Source of the DNA: an uncultured Bacteroidales bacterium
GTDB lineage: Bacteria; Bacteroidota; Bacteroidia; Bacteroidales; P3
Reading direction: 5' to 3'
Assembly (NCBI GenBank): GCA_900318275.1
Contig: ONJY01000001.1
Coordinates: 1-64,000, forward strand
DNA: 64,000 nucleotides
The notes under the pieces were generated by a model. That model was given only the letters and a program-made list of their open reading frames with translations. It did not search any database and had not been told where the DNA came from. The first letter of the stretch is position 1; each line of letters begins with the position of its first letter. Position numbers and translations under genes: made by a program. This document shows, piece after piece, positions 18,376-26,603 of the stretch.

Positions 18376-19383
18376 ATGAAACACACACATTATATACTGG
18401 CCCTATTGGTCGCCGCCTGTCTCTTCGGCGGCTGCGAAAAGGTGCTCGACATCGACGACAGCGGGGCCAACGACCTCATGGTCCTCAACGGCGTGCCGCA
18501 GGCCGGCAAGCGCGCCTTCGTCAACTTCTCGTCCACCAGCTTCTTTCTCGACAGCGCCGCCACCCACCGCATCGACGGCGCCACCATCACCCTCTGGCGC
18601 AACGGCATACCCCTCGCGCCCGACTCCATCGGGCGATGCAACTACTTCTTCCCCGACACCCTGCGACCCCTCGACCGGCTGGCCATCGACATCAGCAGCC
18701 CTCGCGGCAACGTCCACGCCGAGACCTATGTGCCACCCATGCCAAAGACCAAAGTCGTGGGCATCGTGCGCTGGGCAAGCCCCACCTTCAATCTCTTCTG
18801 GGCACCCCTGAAACTCACCGACAGCGCAGCCTTCGACGAATACTACAGCCTCACAGTCAGCGTGCGTGACAGCGGCATGCGCCACGAAGTGTGGGCCGAC
18901 CGCTACCGCACCATCGACACCGTCAGCACCACCTACTTCCTCCTCAACAACAACAGCGAGATAACCTCCAACGACGTCTCGCCCAACGTGGCTCTTGGCG
19001 GCTACCTCTACTCCAACCTCATGTTCAACGACCACAACATCGACGGCCGCACCGACTACCCCGTAAACCTCTTCATACCCATCTACAAAGACACCAACGA
19101 GGTGGTCAACGACACACAGGAGTTCAAACACTGGTACACCATCACCATGGAGAGCATCACTCCCGCGCGCATGCGTTACCTCATCAGTGTGGCGCGAGCC
19201 AACAGCCTGGGGTCCTTCTTCGCCGAGCAATCGCAAGCCTACACCAACGTCACCGGCGCCCTCGGCATCTTCGCCGGCTCGGCCAAATGGACCCACACCT
19301 TCCAGGCTGACACGCTCATTTCATTCGACACACCTGATATTCCGGTAATTACACCCTCCAAGCTACCCTTGCCGCAGCGATAA
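18376..19383 (+). CDS. DUF4249-type outer-membrane lipoprotein
   Basis: 335 residues from the ATG at 18376, chosen because it gives a lipoprotein signal (LLVAACLFGGC, Cys20); an upstream in-frame ATG at 18355 adds seven residues. After the lipobox come CEKVLDIDDSGANDLMVLNG and a beta-rich body with repeated polar loops, the usual DUF4249 pattern. Probably the surface partner of the upstream TonB-dependent receptor and last gene of the run that begins at 13916. The substrate is unknown. Confidence 0.85.
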   Translation: MKHTHYILALLVAACLFGGCEKVLDIDDSGANDLMVLNGVPQAGKRAFVNFSSTSFFLDSAATHRIDGATITLWRNGIPLAPDSIGRCNYFFPDTLRPLDRLAIDISSPRGNVHAETYVPPMPKTKVVGIVRWASPTFNLFWAPLKLTDSAAFDEYYSLTVSVRDSGMRHEVWADRYRTIDTVSTTYFLLNNNSEITSNDVSPNVALGGYLYSNLMFNDHNIDGRTDYPVNLFIPIYKDTNEVVNDTQEFKHWYTITMESITPARMRYLISVARANSLGSFFAEQSQAYTNVTGALGIFAGSAKWTHTFQADTLISFDTPDIPVITPSKLPLPQR

Positions 19384-19386
19384 CCC

Positions 19387-19490
19387 GCTCCAGTACGGAG
19401 CCGATACGGAGCCTCTACGGCCCCTCTTCGGCATTTCTTCAGAGGAAAGCCGTAGGGGGGGGCCGAAGGGACTCCTAAGGGGGTTGGACA
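19387..19490. repeat. Family 2 intergenic element, possible terminator
   Basis: Nested inverted repeats: CTACGG (19415-19420) with CCGTAG (19450-19455), CCTCT (19423-19427) with AGAGG (19441-19445), and flanking GGAGCC/GGACTCC. The core CTTCGGCATTTCTTCAG is shared with the element at 50437. It sits directly after the DUF4249 gene and before the rplU promoter. Confidence 0.65.
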
Positions 19491-19533
19491 GAGTGTCGTG
19501 AAATGTTAAAAAGATGCTAAAAAAGAAAAAGAA

Positions 19534-19564
19534 TTTGCCGGTTCAAAAAATGTTTGTATCTTTG
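19534..19564 (+). promoter_or_regulatory. Consensus promoter for rplU-rpmA
   Basis: TTTG (19534-19537), 19-bp spacer, TATCTTTG (19557-19564), about 70 bp before the rplU start. Confidence 0.85.
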
Positions 19565-19636
19565 CAGTCCGATTTGTGGGGTGAAAAAGCCCCTCAAAAC
19601 GAGGAAAGTAATTCAATAACAAACAAATAAAAGAAA

Positions 19637-19945
19637 ATGTACGCAATCGTAGAAATCGCAGGCAAGCAATTCAAGGTCGCCCAAGATCAAAAGATTTTCG
19701 TCAACCGCCTCCACAACGACGAGGGTAGCGAAGTCTCTTTTGACACCGTGATGCTTAAAGACAATGATGGCAAGGTTGAAGTGGGCAAACCTTACATTGC
19801 AGGAGCAAATGTCAAGGCCACCGTCCTCCGCCACCTGAAGGGCGATAAAGTTCTGGTGTTCAAGAAAATCCGTCGCAAAGGCTATCAGAAGATGAACGGT
19901 CATCGCGACTATCTGACCCAGATCAAGATTGACAGCATCAACTAA
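19637..19945 (+). CDS. rplU: 50S ribosomal protein L21
   Basis: 102 residues, normal length. MYAIVEIAGKQFKVAQ is the canonical L21 N-terminus, and the RRKGYQKMNGHRDYLTQIKI tail is the L21 signature region. Binds 23S rRNA in the large subunit. First gene of rplU-rpmA, with its own consensus promoter; an AAAGAAA leader precedes the ATG. Confidence 0.99.
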   Translation: MYAIVEIAGKQFKVAQDQKIFVNRLHNDEGSEVSFDTVMLKDNDGKVEVGKPYIAGANVKATVLRHLKGDKVLVFKKIRRKGYQKMNGHRDYLTQIKIDSIN

Positions 19946-19973
19946 TGTCTAACCGTTAAAAACAAGAAACAAT

Positions 19974-20231
19974 ATGGCACACAAAAAAGGTGTTGGTAGT
20001 TCCAGCAACGGTCGTGAATCCGAAAGCAAACGCTTAGGCGTTAAGATTTTTGGCGGTCAGAAATGCGTCGCCGGCAACATCATCGTCCGCCAGCGCGGCA
20101 CCGCCCACAACCCCGGCCAGAACGTCGGCATGGGCAAGGACCACACGCTCTATGCTCTCATCGACGGCGTGGTGAAATTCCACAAAGGCCGCGAGGACCG
20201 CAGCTACGTCAGCGTTGTTCCCGCCGAGTAA
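19974..20231 (+). CDS. rpmA: 50S ribosomal protein L27
   Basis: 85 residues. [20 protein letters not shown] and [19 protein letters not shown] are the typical L27 sequence. The N-terminus lacks the cleavable extension of Firmicutes L27 and so should directly reach the peptidyl-transferase centre. It lies 28 bp after rplU and before an intrinsic terminator. Confidence 0.99.
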   Translation: MAHKKGVGSSSNGRESESKRLGVKIFGGQKCVAGNIIVRQRGTAHNPGQNVGMGKDHTLYALIDGVVKFHKGREDRSYVSVVPAE

Positions 20232-20259
20232 GCGCACAAGAAAACGAACAATCAATGAG

Positions 20260-20293
20260 ATACCCCCGACCGAATGGCTGGGGGTATTCGTTT
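20260..20293 (+). terminator. Intrinsic terminator after rpmA
   Basis: ATACCCCC (20260-20267) pairs with GGGGGTAT (20280-20287), followed by TCGTTT. It sits in the 60 bp between rpmA and the convergent end of the DAHP synthase gene and may serve both strands. Confidence 0.75.
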
Positions 20294-21323
20294 ATGCCTG
20301 GTCGTCGAGCTGCACACGCATGCTCTCGGCATGGATCTTCTCGAGCAGAGCTCGCGTGAAGTCGGCGTCGAGCCCAAGCCCCGACGCCATCGACAGGCGG
20401 TCGGCCAAAACGTCGGCCCAGCGGTCGGACTGGTATACCGACAGATTGAGGTCGCGCTTGATGTAGGCTATCTGGCGCGACATCTCCATGCGACGTGCCA
20501 GGAGCGACAGCATCTCGTGGTCTATATCGTCGATCTGGCGGCGCAGCGGAACAAGCTGCTGCGCGTTGAGGGGCGAGAGGTGCGAAGAGAGCGGTACAAG
20601 GTGGTCGAGCAGTTCGGCGAAGGCGTCGACGGTGAGCTGCTGGGGACCGTCGGTGAGGGCGGCGTCAGGGTCGGGGTGAACCTCCACCATGAGGCCGTCG
20701 AAGTCGAACTGGGCCGCCGTCTGAACCAAGGGCGCCACCAGCTCGCGGTTGCCGCCGATGTGGCTCGGGTCGCACAGCAGCGGCACCTCGGGCATCTCGC
20801 GCCGCAGCGTCATAGGCACCTCCCAGAGAGGGGCGTTGCGGTAGCCGAGGTTATGGTACATGTCGAAGCCACGGTGCACAGCGCTGATGTCGGCGATGCC
20901 GCACTGACGCAGGCGCTCAATGGCACCGAGCCACAGACGAACATCGGGACTTGTGGGGTTCTTCACCATCACCTGCATGGCACTGCCGCGCAACGCCTCG
21001 CACAGCTCTCCGACCATAAAGGGGTTGCCCGTGGTGCGGGCTCCTATCCACACGGTGTCGATGCCGTAACGCTGACAGAGGGCCACATGGTCGGGCGTGG
21101 CCACCTCGCAGCAGTAGCGCACGCCGTATTCTTTGGAGAAAGCCTGCATCCACTGCAGGGCCGGCTCGCCAAGCCCCTCGAAGCCGCCGGGGCGCGTGCG
21201 CGGCTTCCACACGCCGGCGCGGACAAGCCCCACGCGCGGCATGGTGGCGAGGGCCTCGGTGACGCTGCGCAGCTGCTCACGGCTCTCGACGCTACAAGGA
21301 CCTGCTATTATTGTCTTTATCAT
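20292..21323 (-). CDS. Bifunctional 3-deoxy-7-phosphoheptulonate synthase / chorismate mutase
   Basis: Fusion of the first shikimate-pathway enzyme with chorismate mutase. 343 residues. The DAHP synthase domain (about 1-243, type I/KdsA-like) shows AGPCSVES at the N-terminus, RAGVWKPRTRPGGFEG, WIGARTTGNPFMV, VMVKNP, and CDPSHIGGNRE. The chorismate mutase domain (about 258-343) shows LRRQIDDIDHEMLSLLARRM and the YIKRDLNLSVYQSDRW helix. This order is common in Bacteroidota. The fusion suggests the mutase product feeds back on DAHP synthase. Odd: the interdomain linker SSHLSPLNAQ (246-255) resembles translated short-period repeat. Confidence 0.95.
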   Translation of the reverse strand: MIKTIIAGPCSVESREQLRSVTEALATMPRVGLVRAGVWKPRTRPGGFEGLGEPALQWMQAFSKEYGVRYCCEVATPDHVALCQRYGIDTVWIGARTTGNPFMVGELCEALRGSAMQVMVKNPTSPDVRLWLGAIERLRQCGIADISAVHRGFDMYHNLGYRNAPLWEVPMTLRREMPEVPLLCDPSHIGGNRELVAPLVQTAAQFDFDGLMVEVHPDPDAALTDGPQQLTVDAFAELLDHLVPLSSHLSPLNAQQLVPLRRQIDDIDHEMLSLLARRMEMSRQIAYIKRDLNLSVYQSDRWADVLADRLSMASGLGLDADFTRALLEKIHAESMRVQLDDQA

Positions 21324-21345
21324 AACTGTCGCTTAAAACAATTTG

Positions 21346-21353
21346 CAAAGATA
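21346..21353 (-). promoter_or_regulatory. Possible -7 promoter box of the DAHP synthase gene
   Basis: The minus strand reads TATCTTTG, 22 bp before the ATG. No TTTG at 19-bp spacing. The divergent lipoprotein gene starts only 35 bp further, so any control region is shared and very short. Confidence 0.5.
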
Positions 21354-21387
21354 CACAATTTTTTCCAATCGGCGGCGTTATTTTTGC

Positions 21388-21933
21388 ATGAAGATAAAGT
21401 ACCTGAAACTGAAGAACTGGCTCATAGTGTCGCTCATGGGCGCCTTGGGGTTCTCGTCGTGCCACAGCCACAAGCAATTGGCCCAGCCAGAAGAGGAGCA
21501 GCCCCCCCAGCCGCAACCCCGCGAGGAGATAAGGCTCATGTACGGCGTGCCCACGATGGGCTACCGCATCATGGGGCATGTGAAAGACCCTCAGGGACGA
21601 CCTGTGAAGGGTGTAAGCGTCAACGTGCTGGAGCAAGGCGTCGAGGCCACCGCAGACACCATCTACGGCGACCAGGAGAACATAAGACGATACCTGAAGC
21701 GCAACGAGGTGAAGACCGACAATCGCGGCAATTTCGAACTGCGCTACGACGACATGCCGCGCCAGAACGTGCGCGTGCTGGTGCGCGACACCGACGGCCC
21801 GGCCAACGGCCAATACAAGAACCGCCTGCTCGACGTGCCCGTCAAAGCCGAGAACATCGACAAGACCAACGCCGGCGGCTGGAACCAAGGCACCTTTAGC
21901 ACCAAGATAGACATCGAGCTGGAGAGCAAATGA
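21388..21933 (+). CDS. Radical SAM-associated putative lipoprotein
   Basis: 181 residues from the ATG at 21388 (MKIKYLKLKN). Lipoprotein signal ending LMGALGFSSC (Cys25). After a Pro/Gln/Glu-rich spacer comes the hallmark EIRLMYGVPTMGYRIMGHV, followed by a carboxypeptidase-regulatory-like beta fold (VKDPQGRPVKGVSVNVLE, TDNRGNFELRY, and VRVLVRDTDGP). The next gene overlaps by 4 bp and encodes a radical SAM/SPASM protein. From memory of the families, this matches the Bacteroidota pair in which a small lipoprotein always accompanies a dedicated radical SAM enzyme. The lipoprotein may be the substrate or partner of the enzyme; its role is unknown. Confidence 0.82.
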   Translation: MKIKYLKLKNWLIVSLMGALGFSSCHSHKQLAQPEEEQPPQPQPREEIRLMYGVPTMGYRIMGHVKDPQGRPVKGVSVNVLEQGVEATADTIYGDQENIRRYLKRNEVKTDNRGNFELRYDDMPRQNVRVLVRDTDGPANGQYKNRLLDVPVKAENIDKTNAGGWNQGTFSTKIDIELESK

Positions 21934-22994
21934 ACTTCCGGCAACGCGTAGGGCTTGAACTGCAGCGGCAGTTGCGCAAGAGCAACGAGCAGCTACATTC
22001 GTTGCGCAGCATCTTTTGGGAGTGCACGCTGCGCTGCAACATGCACTGCCGCCACTGCGGGAGCGACTGCAGGGTGCAGCCCGAAGTGAAGGATATGCCG
22101 GCGGCAGACTTCCTACGGGCCATCGACAGTCTGACACCGCACATCAACCCTAACGAGACATTCATCATAGTCACCGGCGGCGAAGCGCTGCTGCGCGACG
22201 ACCTTGAGGAGGTTGGCCTCGAACTCTACCGCCGCGGCTACCCATGGGGGGTTGTCACCAACGGCTACCTGCTCGACAAGGCACGCCTGCAGAGCCTCAT
22301 GGAGAGCGGCCTGCACTCCGTCACCGTAAGCCTCGACGGGCCAGAGGAGCAGCACAATTGGCTGAGGCAGCATGAAGGCTCCTTTGTACGGGCCACGGAA
22401 GCCATCAGCCTGCTGGCGGCACAGCACGAGGTGTTGTGGGACGTCGTCACATGCGTCAACCCACGCAATATAGACCGTCTGGCGGAATTCAGGGACCTGC
22501 TAGTAGGGCTCGGCGTCGCCAGCTGGCGCCTCTTCAGCATCTTCCCCATGGGACGCGCCGCGGGAGACCCCGACCTGCAGCTTACCGACAAGCAGCTACG
22601 GCAGCTTATGGACTTCATCGAAGCCGAGAGACGCAGCGATAGGACGATAGATGTGAGTTACGCCTGCGAGGGCTTCCTTGGCGACTACGAGCAACGTGTG
22701 CGCGACCACTTCTTCTACTGCCGCTCGGGCGTCGAAGTGGCGTCGATACGCTGCGACGGTGCCATCAGCGGCTGCACCTCGGTGCGCAGCCACATGGACC
22801 AGGGCAGCATCTACACCGACGACCTGTGGGACGTGTGGCAGAACCGCTTCCAGGTGATGCGCGACCGTTCGTGGGCACGGAAAGGACACTGCGTCGACTG
22901 TAAGATGTGGCGCTACTGCGAAGGCAGCGGCCTGCACCTCTACGACGACAACGGCAACCTCCTCACCTGCCACTACCACCGCCTCTGCAATTGA
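21930..22994 (+). CDS. Radical SAM/SPASM protein paired with the lipoprotein
   Basis: 354 residues. Radical SAM core with CNMHCRHC (C36, C40, C43) binding the 4Fe-4S cluster, plus an extra C32. TGGEALLRDDL is the GGE motif; SVSLDG-like VTVSLDGPEEQHNWLR follows; then a C-terminal SPASM-type cysteine set (FYCRSG, IRCDGAISGC, GHCVDCKMWRYCEGSG, LTCHYHRLC) for auxiliary clusters. Similar enzymes modify peptides or other enzymes. The start overlaps the lipoprotein stop (ATGA), so the two are translationally coupled. No small precursor peptide was seen next to it. The substrate is unknown. Confidence 0.9.
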   Translation: MNFRQRVGLELQRQLRKSNEQLHSLRSIFWECTLRCNMHCRHCGSDCRVQPEVKDMPAADFLRAIDSLTPHINPNETFIIVTGGEALLRDDLEEVGLELYRRGYPWGVVTNGYLLDKARLQSLMESGLHSVTVSLDGPEEQHNWLRQHEGSFVRATEAISLLAAQHEVLWDVVTCVNPRNIDRLAEFRDLLVGLGVASWRLFSIFPMGRAAGDPDLQLTDKQLRQLMDFIEAERRSDRTIDVSYACEGFLGDYEQRVRDHFFYCRSGVEVASIRCDGAISGCTSVRSHMDQGSIYTDDLWDVWQNRFQVMRDRSWARKGHCVDCKMWRYCEGSGLHLYDDNGNLLTCHYHRLCN

Positions 22995-23065
22995 GGTTAC
23001 ATATATTTTGCCATCGGCACAATATAAACGGCATCGGAACGTTATAAAAGAAAAAACAAACAGCC

Positions 23066-24442
23066 ATGTTCAAGAAAGAGACTTATATCAAGCGCCGTGA
23101 GCAGTTGCGCAAAGACGTGGGCCACGGCATCATCATCATTCCTGGCAACCACGAGGCCCCGTGCAACTACAAAGACAACACCTATTGGTTCCGTCAGGAC
23201 AGCACATTCCTGTACTTCTTCGGCCTGCAGCGTGAAGACCTCGTGGGCGTGATAGACTGCGACAACGGCAAGGACTATATCTTCGCCAACGACTACGACA
23301 TAGACGACATCATCTGGACTGGCCCGCTGCCGAGCGTGAAAGAGCTGGCGGCAAGCGTGGGAGTGAGCAGTAGCGGCAACCTGAACGCCTTGCGCAAAAA
23401 GCTGGCCACCGCCAAGGACTTCCACTACATAGCACCCTACCGTGCCGACATCACACGACAACTGAGCGAGCTGCTCGGCATCAAATATGATGCCGTGGCA
23501 CGCTTTGCCTCGATGGAGCTAACACTGGCCTGCGTAAAGCAACGCAGCATCAAGAGTGCCGAGGAGATTGCTGAGATAGAGAAAGCCATAGCCACAGCAT
23601 ACAACATGCATGTGGGCGCCATGAAGATGGCCATGCCGGGCCGCTATGAGTACGAGCTGGCCGGCTTTATGGAAGGCGAGGCTTGGAAGGGCAACGGCCC
23701 TGTAAGTTTCCCCGTCATCATGACCGTTCACGGTGAAACACTGCACAACCACGGTCACAACAACAAGCTGACGAAGGGCCGCATGCTGGTGATGGACGCC
23801 GGATGCGAGACGCCGATGAACTACTGCAGCGACATCACCCGCTCGGTGCCCGTTGGAGGCAAGTTCGACAGCCGTCAGAAAGCCATATATGAGATTGTGC
23901 TGAGTGCCAACCTCGAAGCCATACGCGTCACCAAACCAGGCATCACCTACAAGGAAGTGCATCAGGCCGCAAGCCGCAAGCTCGCCGAAGGCTATAAAGG
24001 CCTCGGCATACTGAAGGGTAAGGTGGACGACATCGTAGAGGCCGGCGCCCACAGCCTGCTCATGCCACACGGTCTGGGTCACATGATGGGCCTCGACGTG
24101 CATGACATGGAAAACTACGGTCAGATTAACGTGGGCTATGACAAAGAGACACGTCCCAGCGAGCAGTTCGGCCTCGGCAGTCTGCGTTGCGGCCGCCGTC
24201 TGCAGTCCGGCTTCGTCATCACCGACGAGCCCGGATGCTACTTCATACCCGCACTTATTGACAAATGGAAAGCCGAAGGCAAATGCAAGGAGTTCATCAA
24301 CTACCGTGAGCTGGAGAAATGGAAAGACTTCGGTGGCATCCGCATAGAGGACGACGTGCTGGTCACGAAGACCGGCTGCCGTGTGCTGGGCAAACCCATA
24401 CCCAAGACTGTCAAAGAGATTGAGGAAACAATGGCGTCATGA
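23066..24442 (+). CDS. pepP: Aminopeptidase P family protein (Xaa-Pro aminopeptidase, M24B)
   Basis: Removes N-terminal residues that precede proline; cytosolic since no signal peptide is seen. 458 residues. N-terminal creatinase-like domain, then the pita-bread fold with metal ligands in VMDAGCETPMNYCSDITRS (two Asp), LMPHGLGHMMGLDVHD (His), ITDEPGCYF (Glu) and GIRIEDDVLVT (Glu). All five expected metal ligands seem present. It overlaps the nucleoside kinase gene by 4 bp. An A-rich AAAGAAAAAACAAACAGCC leader precedes the ATG. Confidence 0.95.
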   Translation: MFKKETYIKRREQLRKDVGHGIIIIPGNHEAPCNYKDNTYWFRQDSTFLYFFGLQREDLVGVIDCDNGKDYIFANDYDIDDIIWTGPLPSVKELAASVGVSSSGNLNALRKKLATAKDFHYIAPYRADITRQLSELLGIKYDAVARFASMELTLACVKQRSIKSAEEIAEIEKAIATAYNMHVGAMKMAMPGRYEYELAGFMEGEAWKGNGPVSFPVIMTVHGETLHNHGHNNKLTKGRMLVMDAGCETPMNYCSDITRSVPVGGKFDSRQKAIYEIVLSANLEAIRVTKPGITYKEVHQAASRKLAEGYKGLGILKGKVDDIVEAGAHSLLMPHGLGHMMGLDVHDMENYGQINVGYDKETRPSEQFGLGSLRCGRRLQSGFVITDEPGCYFIPALIDKWKAEGKCKEFINYRELEKWKDFGGIRIEDDVLVTKTGCRVLGKPIPKTVKEIEETMAS

Positions 24443-26133
24443 ATCAGGTCGAGATAGTGCTTGCCAACACTGGTGAGCGTATGATGATTGAACCCGGCAC
24501 GCCTGTGTCTAAGCTGGCCGAGGAATACGAAAAGGGCAAAACCCTCACCGACGGCAAAGCACCGTGGCCCATACTCGGTGCCTTGGTGAACAACAAGGTA
24601 GAGCCGCTCCAATACCGCATATACAACCCTAAGAACATCAAGCTGCTGGACATTACAAGCCGCCAAGGCTTCCGCATGTACAGAAACGCACTGACGATGA
24701 TGCTCTACACAGCAGTGCATGACTGTTACCCCAAGGCAACACTTTCCATAGACCATTCGCTACAGAACGGTTTCTACTGCCGCATAGTAAGCGCCGTGGA
24801 CGACTTTCAGTTGCCTGCCACAGACGAAGTGTGCCGCACGGTCAGAGAACGCATGATAGCCCTTCAGGAGGCAGACTTGCCCTTCACATCGAAGACAATG
24901 CTTCTGGATGACGCCAAAGAGCTTATCCGTCCGCGCCACATGCCAAAGACACTCTACATACTGGAACACCTTAAGCAGCTGTATATAGAGATGAACTTCC
25001 TAGGCGACACGGTGCACAAAATCAACGGCAAGTTAGCCCCCAGCACAGGATGCCTGACAACATGGGACTTCCGCCAATATGGCGAAGACGGCTACATGCT
25101 GCAATGCGCCGACCCAGAGCACCCAGACAAGCTGTCTCTATTCACCGAAACACCAAAGCTCTTCGCCATCTTCCGCGAGCACTACCGTTGGACAGAACTG
25201 ATGCACATGTCGACAGTGAGCGACTACAACCGCATTGTCTACCACGACGGCGGCCAGGAGCTTATCCTTTTGGCCGAAGCGCTACACGAAAAGAAGTATG
25301 CCGAGATAGCCGAGCAGGTGAGGCAGAGCGGAGCCAAAATGGTCCTGCTTGCCGGCCCGTCGAGTTCGGGCAAGACGACCTCCTGCCGCAGGCTGAGCGT
25401 GCAACTGAGCGTACTTGGATATGACGTCAACCAACTGTCGCTGGACGACTACTTCCTCGGGCGCGACCGTACGCCGAAACTGCCAAACGGCGAGTACGAT
25501 TTTGAGAGCGTAGACGCACTCAACATACCACTGCTCAACGAGCACCTCAACGCCTTGTTCCGTGGCGAAGAGGTCAAAATACCCACCTTCGACTTCAAGA
25601 AAGGCGACCCGTTCTACAGTGGCAAGACACTGAAACTGGGGCCGCGAAGCATCCTCGTTGTTGAGGGTATCCACGCACTTAACCCAAAACTGACTGCCGA
25701 GATTGACGAAGGGCTGAAGTTCAAGGTTTATGTAAGTGCTTTGACACAGCTTTCCATCGACGATCAAAACATCATCCACGGCACCGACAACCGTCTGGTT
25801 CGCCGTCTGGTGAGAGACAACAACTTCCGTGGCTGGAACGCCTACGAGACACTGCGCCGCTGGCCTGAGGTCGTGCGAGGTGAGAGAAGGCACATTTTCC
25901 CCTATCAGGAGAATGCCAACGTCATGTTCAACAGCGCCCTGCTCTATGAACTCGGCGTGCTGAAACGCTATGCCGAGCCGCTGCTGAAGCAGGTGCCTGA
26001 AGACTGTGAGGAATACTCTATCGCGCGCCAGTTGCTCAACTTCTCCGAGTTGTTGCTACCGATAGAGGACAAGTTCATCCCCTACAACAGCATCATGCGG
26101 GAGTTCCTCGGGGGAAGCGCTTTCGAATACTAA
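24439..26133 (+). CDS. Nucleoside (uridine) kinase with N-terminal TGS and SAD-like domains
   Basis: 564 residues: TGS domain (about 1-70), a region resembling the second additional domain of threonyl-tRNA synthetase (about 75-200), and a phosphoribulokinase/uridine-kinase domain with P-loop GPSSSGKTT (306-314), LDDYFLGRD and FDFKKGDP. Fused proteins of this type are annotated as nucleoside kinases in Bacteroidota and Firmicutes. The ThrRS-like half lacks the synthetase core, so it is not a tRNA synthetase. Probably phosphorylates a pyrimidine nucleoside, with the N-terminal part regulatory or RNA-binding. Tail-to-tail overlap of 4 bp with aroK. Confidence 0.88.
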   Translation: MNQVEIVLANTGERMMIEPGTPVSKLAEEYEKGKTLTDGKAPWPILGALVNNKVEPLQYRIYNPKNIKLLDITSRQGFRMYRNALTMMLYTAVHDCYPKATLSIDHSLQNGFYCRIVSAVDDFQLPATDEVCRTVRERMIALQEADLPFTSKTMLLDDAKELIRPRHMPKTLYILEHLKQLYIEMNFLGDTVHKINGKLAPSTGCLTTWDFRQYGEDGYMLQCADPEHPDKLSLFTETPKLFAIFREHYRWTELMHMSTVSDYNRIVYHDGGQELILLAEALHEKKYAEIAEQVRQSGAKMVLLAGPSSSGKTTSCRRLSVQLSVLGYDVNQLSLDDYFLGRDRTPKLPNGEYDFESVDALNIPLLNEHLNALFRGEEVKIPTFDFKKGDPFYSGKTLKLGPRSILVVEGIHALNPKLTAEIDEGLKFKVYVSALTQLSIDDQNIIHGTDNRLVRRLVRDNNFRGWNAYETLRRWPEVVRGERRHIFPYQENANVMFNSALLYELGVLKRYAEPLLKQVPEDCEEYSIARQLLNFSELLLPIEDKFIPYNSIMREFLGGSAFEY

Positions 26134-26603
26134 ACCACGGGGTTCATCCCGTCAACAACAATCTGGGCGCGGAGGTACACACCTTCGCGCTCTTCTTTTT
26201 GTCTCTCTATCTTGGCACGTACCTCGTCAGGCGATAGGCCCAGCATCAAAGGCCTCGGATTACGGCTGTGCAGAGCCCTTTGCACAAGGTCGTCGACACT
26301 CATCTGCATATATATAGCCGTCCCGTTGGCAAGTATAAAATCCATGTTTCCACTGTGGCATGGTGTTCCGCCACCGGTGGCGATGACCACATTGTCAAGC
26401 TGTGCGGTATCGCGCAGCATCTGGGTCTCCAGCTTGCGGAAAGCCGCTTCGCCGAATGTGGCAAAAAAACGCGGCACAGTGTAGTGGTAGCGTTCCTCAA
26501 AGGCACGGTCCAGATCGAGGAAATCCATCCCCTTGTCGACAGCCAGACGACGACCGAAGGTCGTTTTGCCGCTATACATATATCCCACCAAGTAGTATTT
26601 CAT
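26130..26603 (-). CDS. aroK: Shikimate kinase
   Basis: Phosphorylates shikimate at O3 with ATP. 157 residues, slightly short. P-loop GYMYSGKTT (7-15); the second residue before Ser is Tyr where Gly is usual (GYMGSGKT). LDLDR binds metal and shikimate; ATGGGTPC is the glycine-rich shikimate loop; SRNPRPLM holds the lid arginine. The start overlaps the recN stop by 4 bp, so the two are coupled. Confidence 0.93.
   Translation of the reverse strand: MKYYLVGYMYSGKTTFGRRLAVDKGMDFLDLDRAFEERYHYTVPRFFATFGEAAFRKLETQMLRDTAQLDNVVIATGGGTPCHSGNMDFILANGTAIYMQMSVDDLVQRALHSRNPRPLMLGLSPDEVRAKIERQKEEREGVYLRAQIVVDGMNPVV

Noticed and set aside
21379..21386. TATTTTTG as promoter of the lipoprotein gene
   Set aside because: It ends one base before the ATG at 21388, which would place the transcript start inside the gene; no TTTG at 19-bp spacing.
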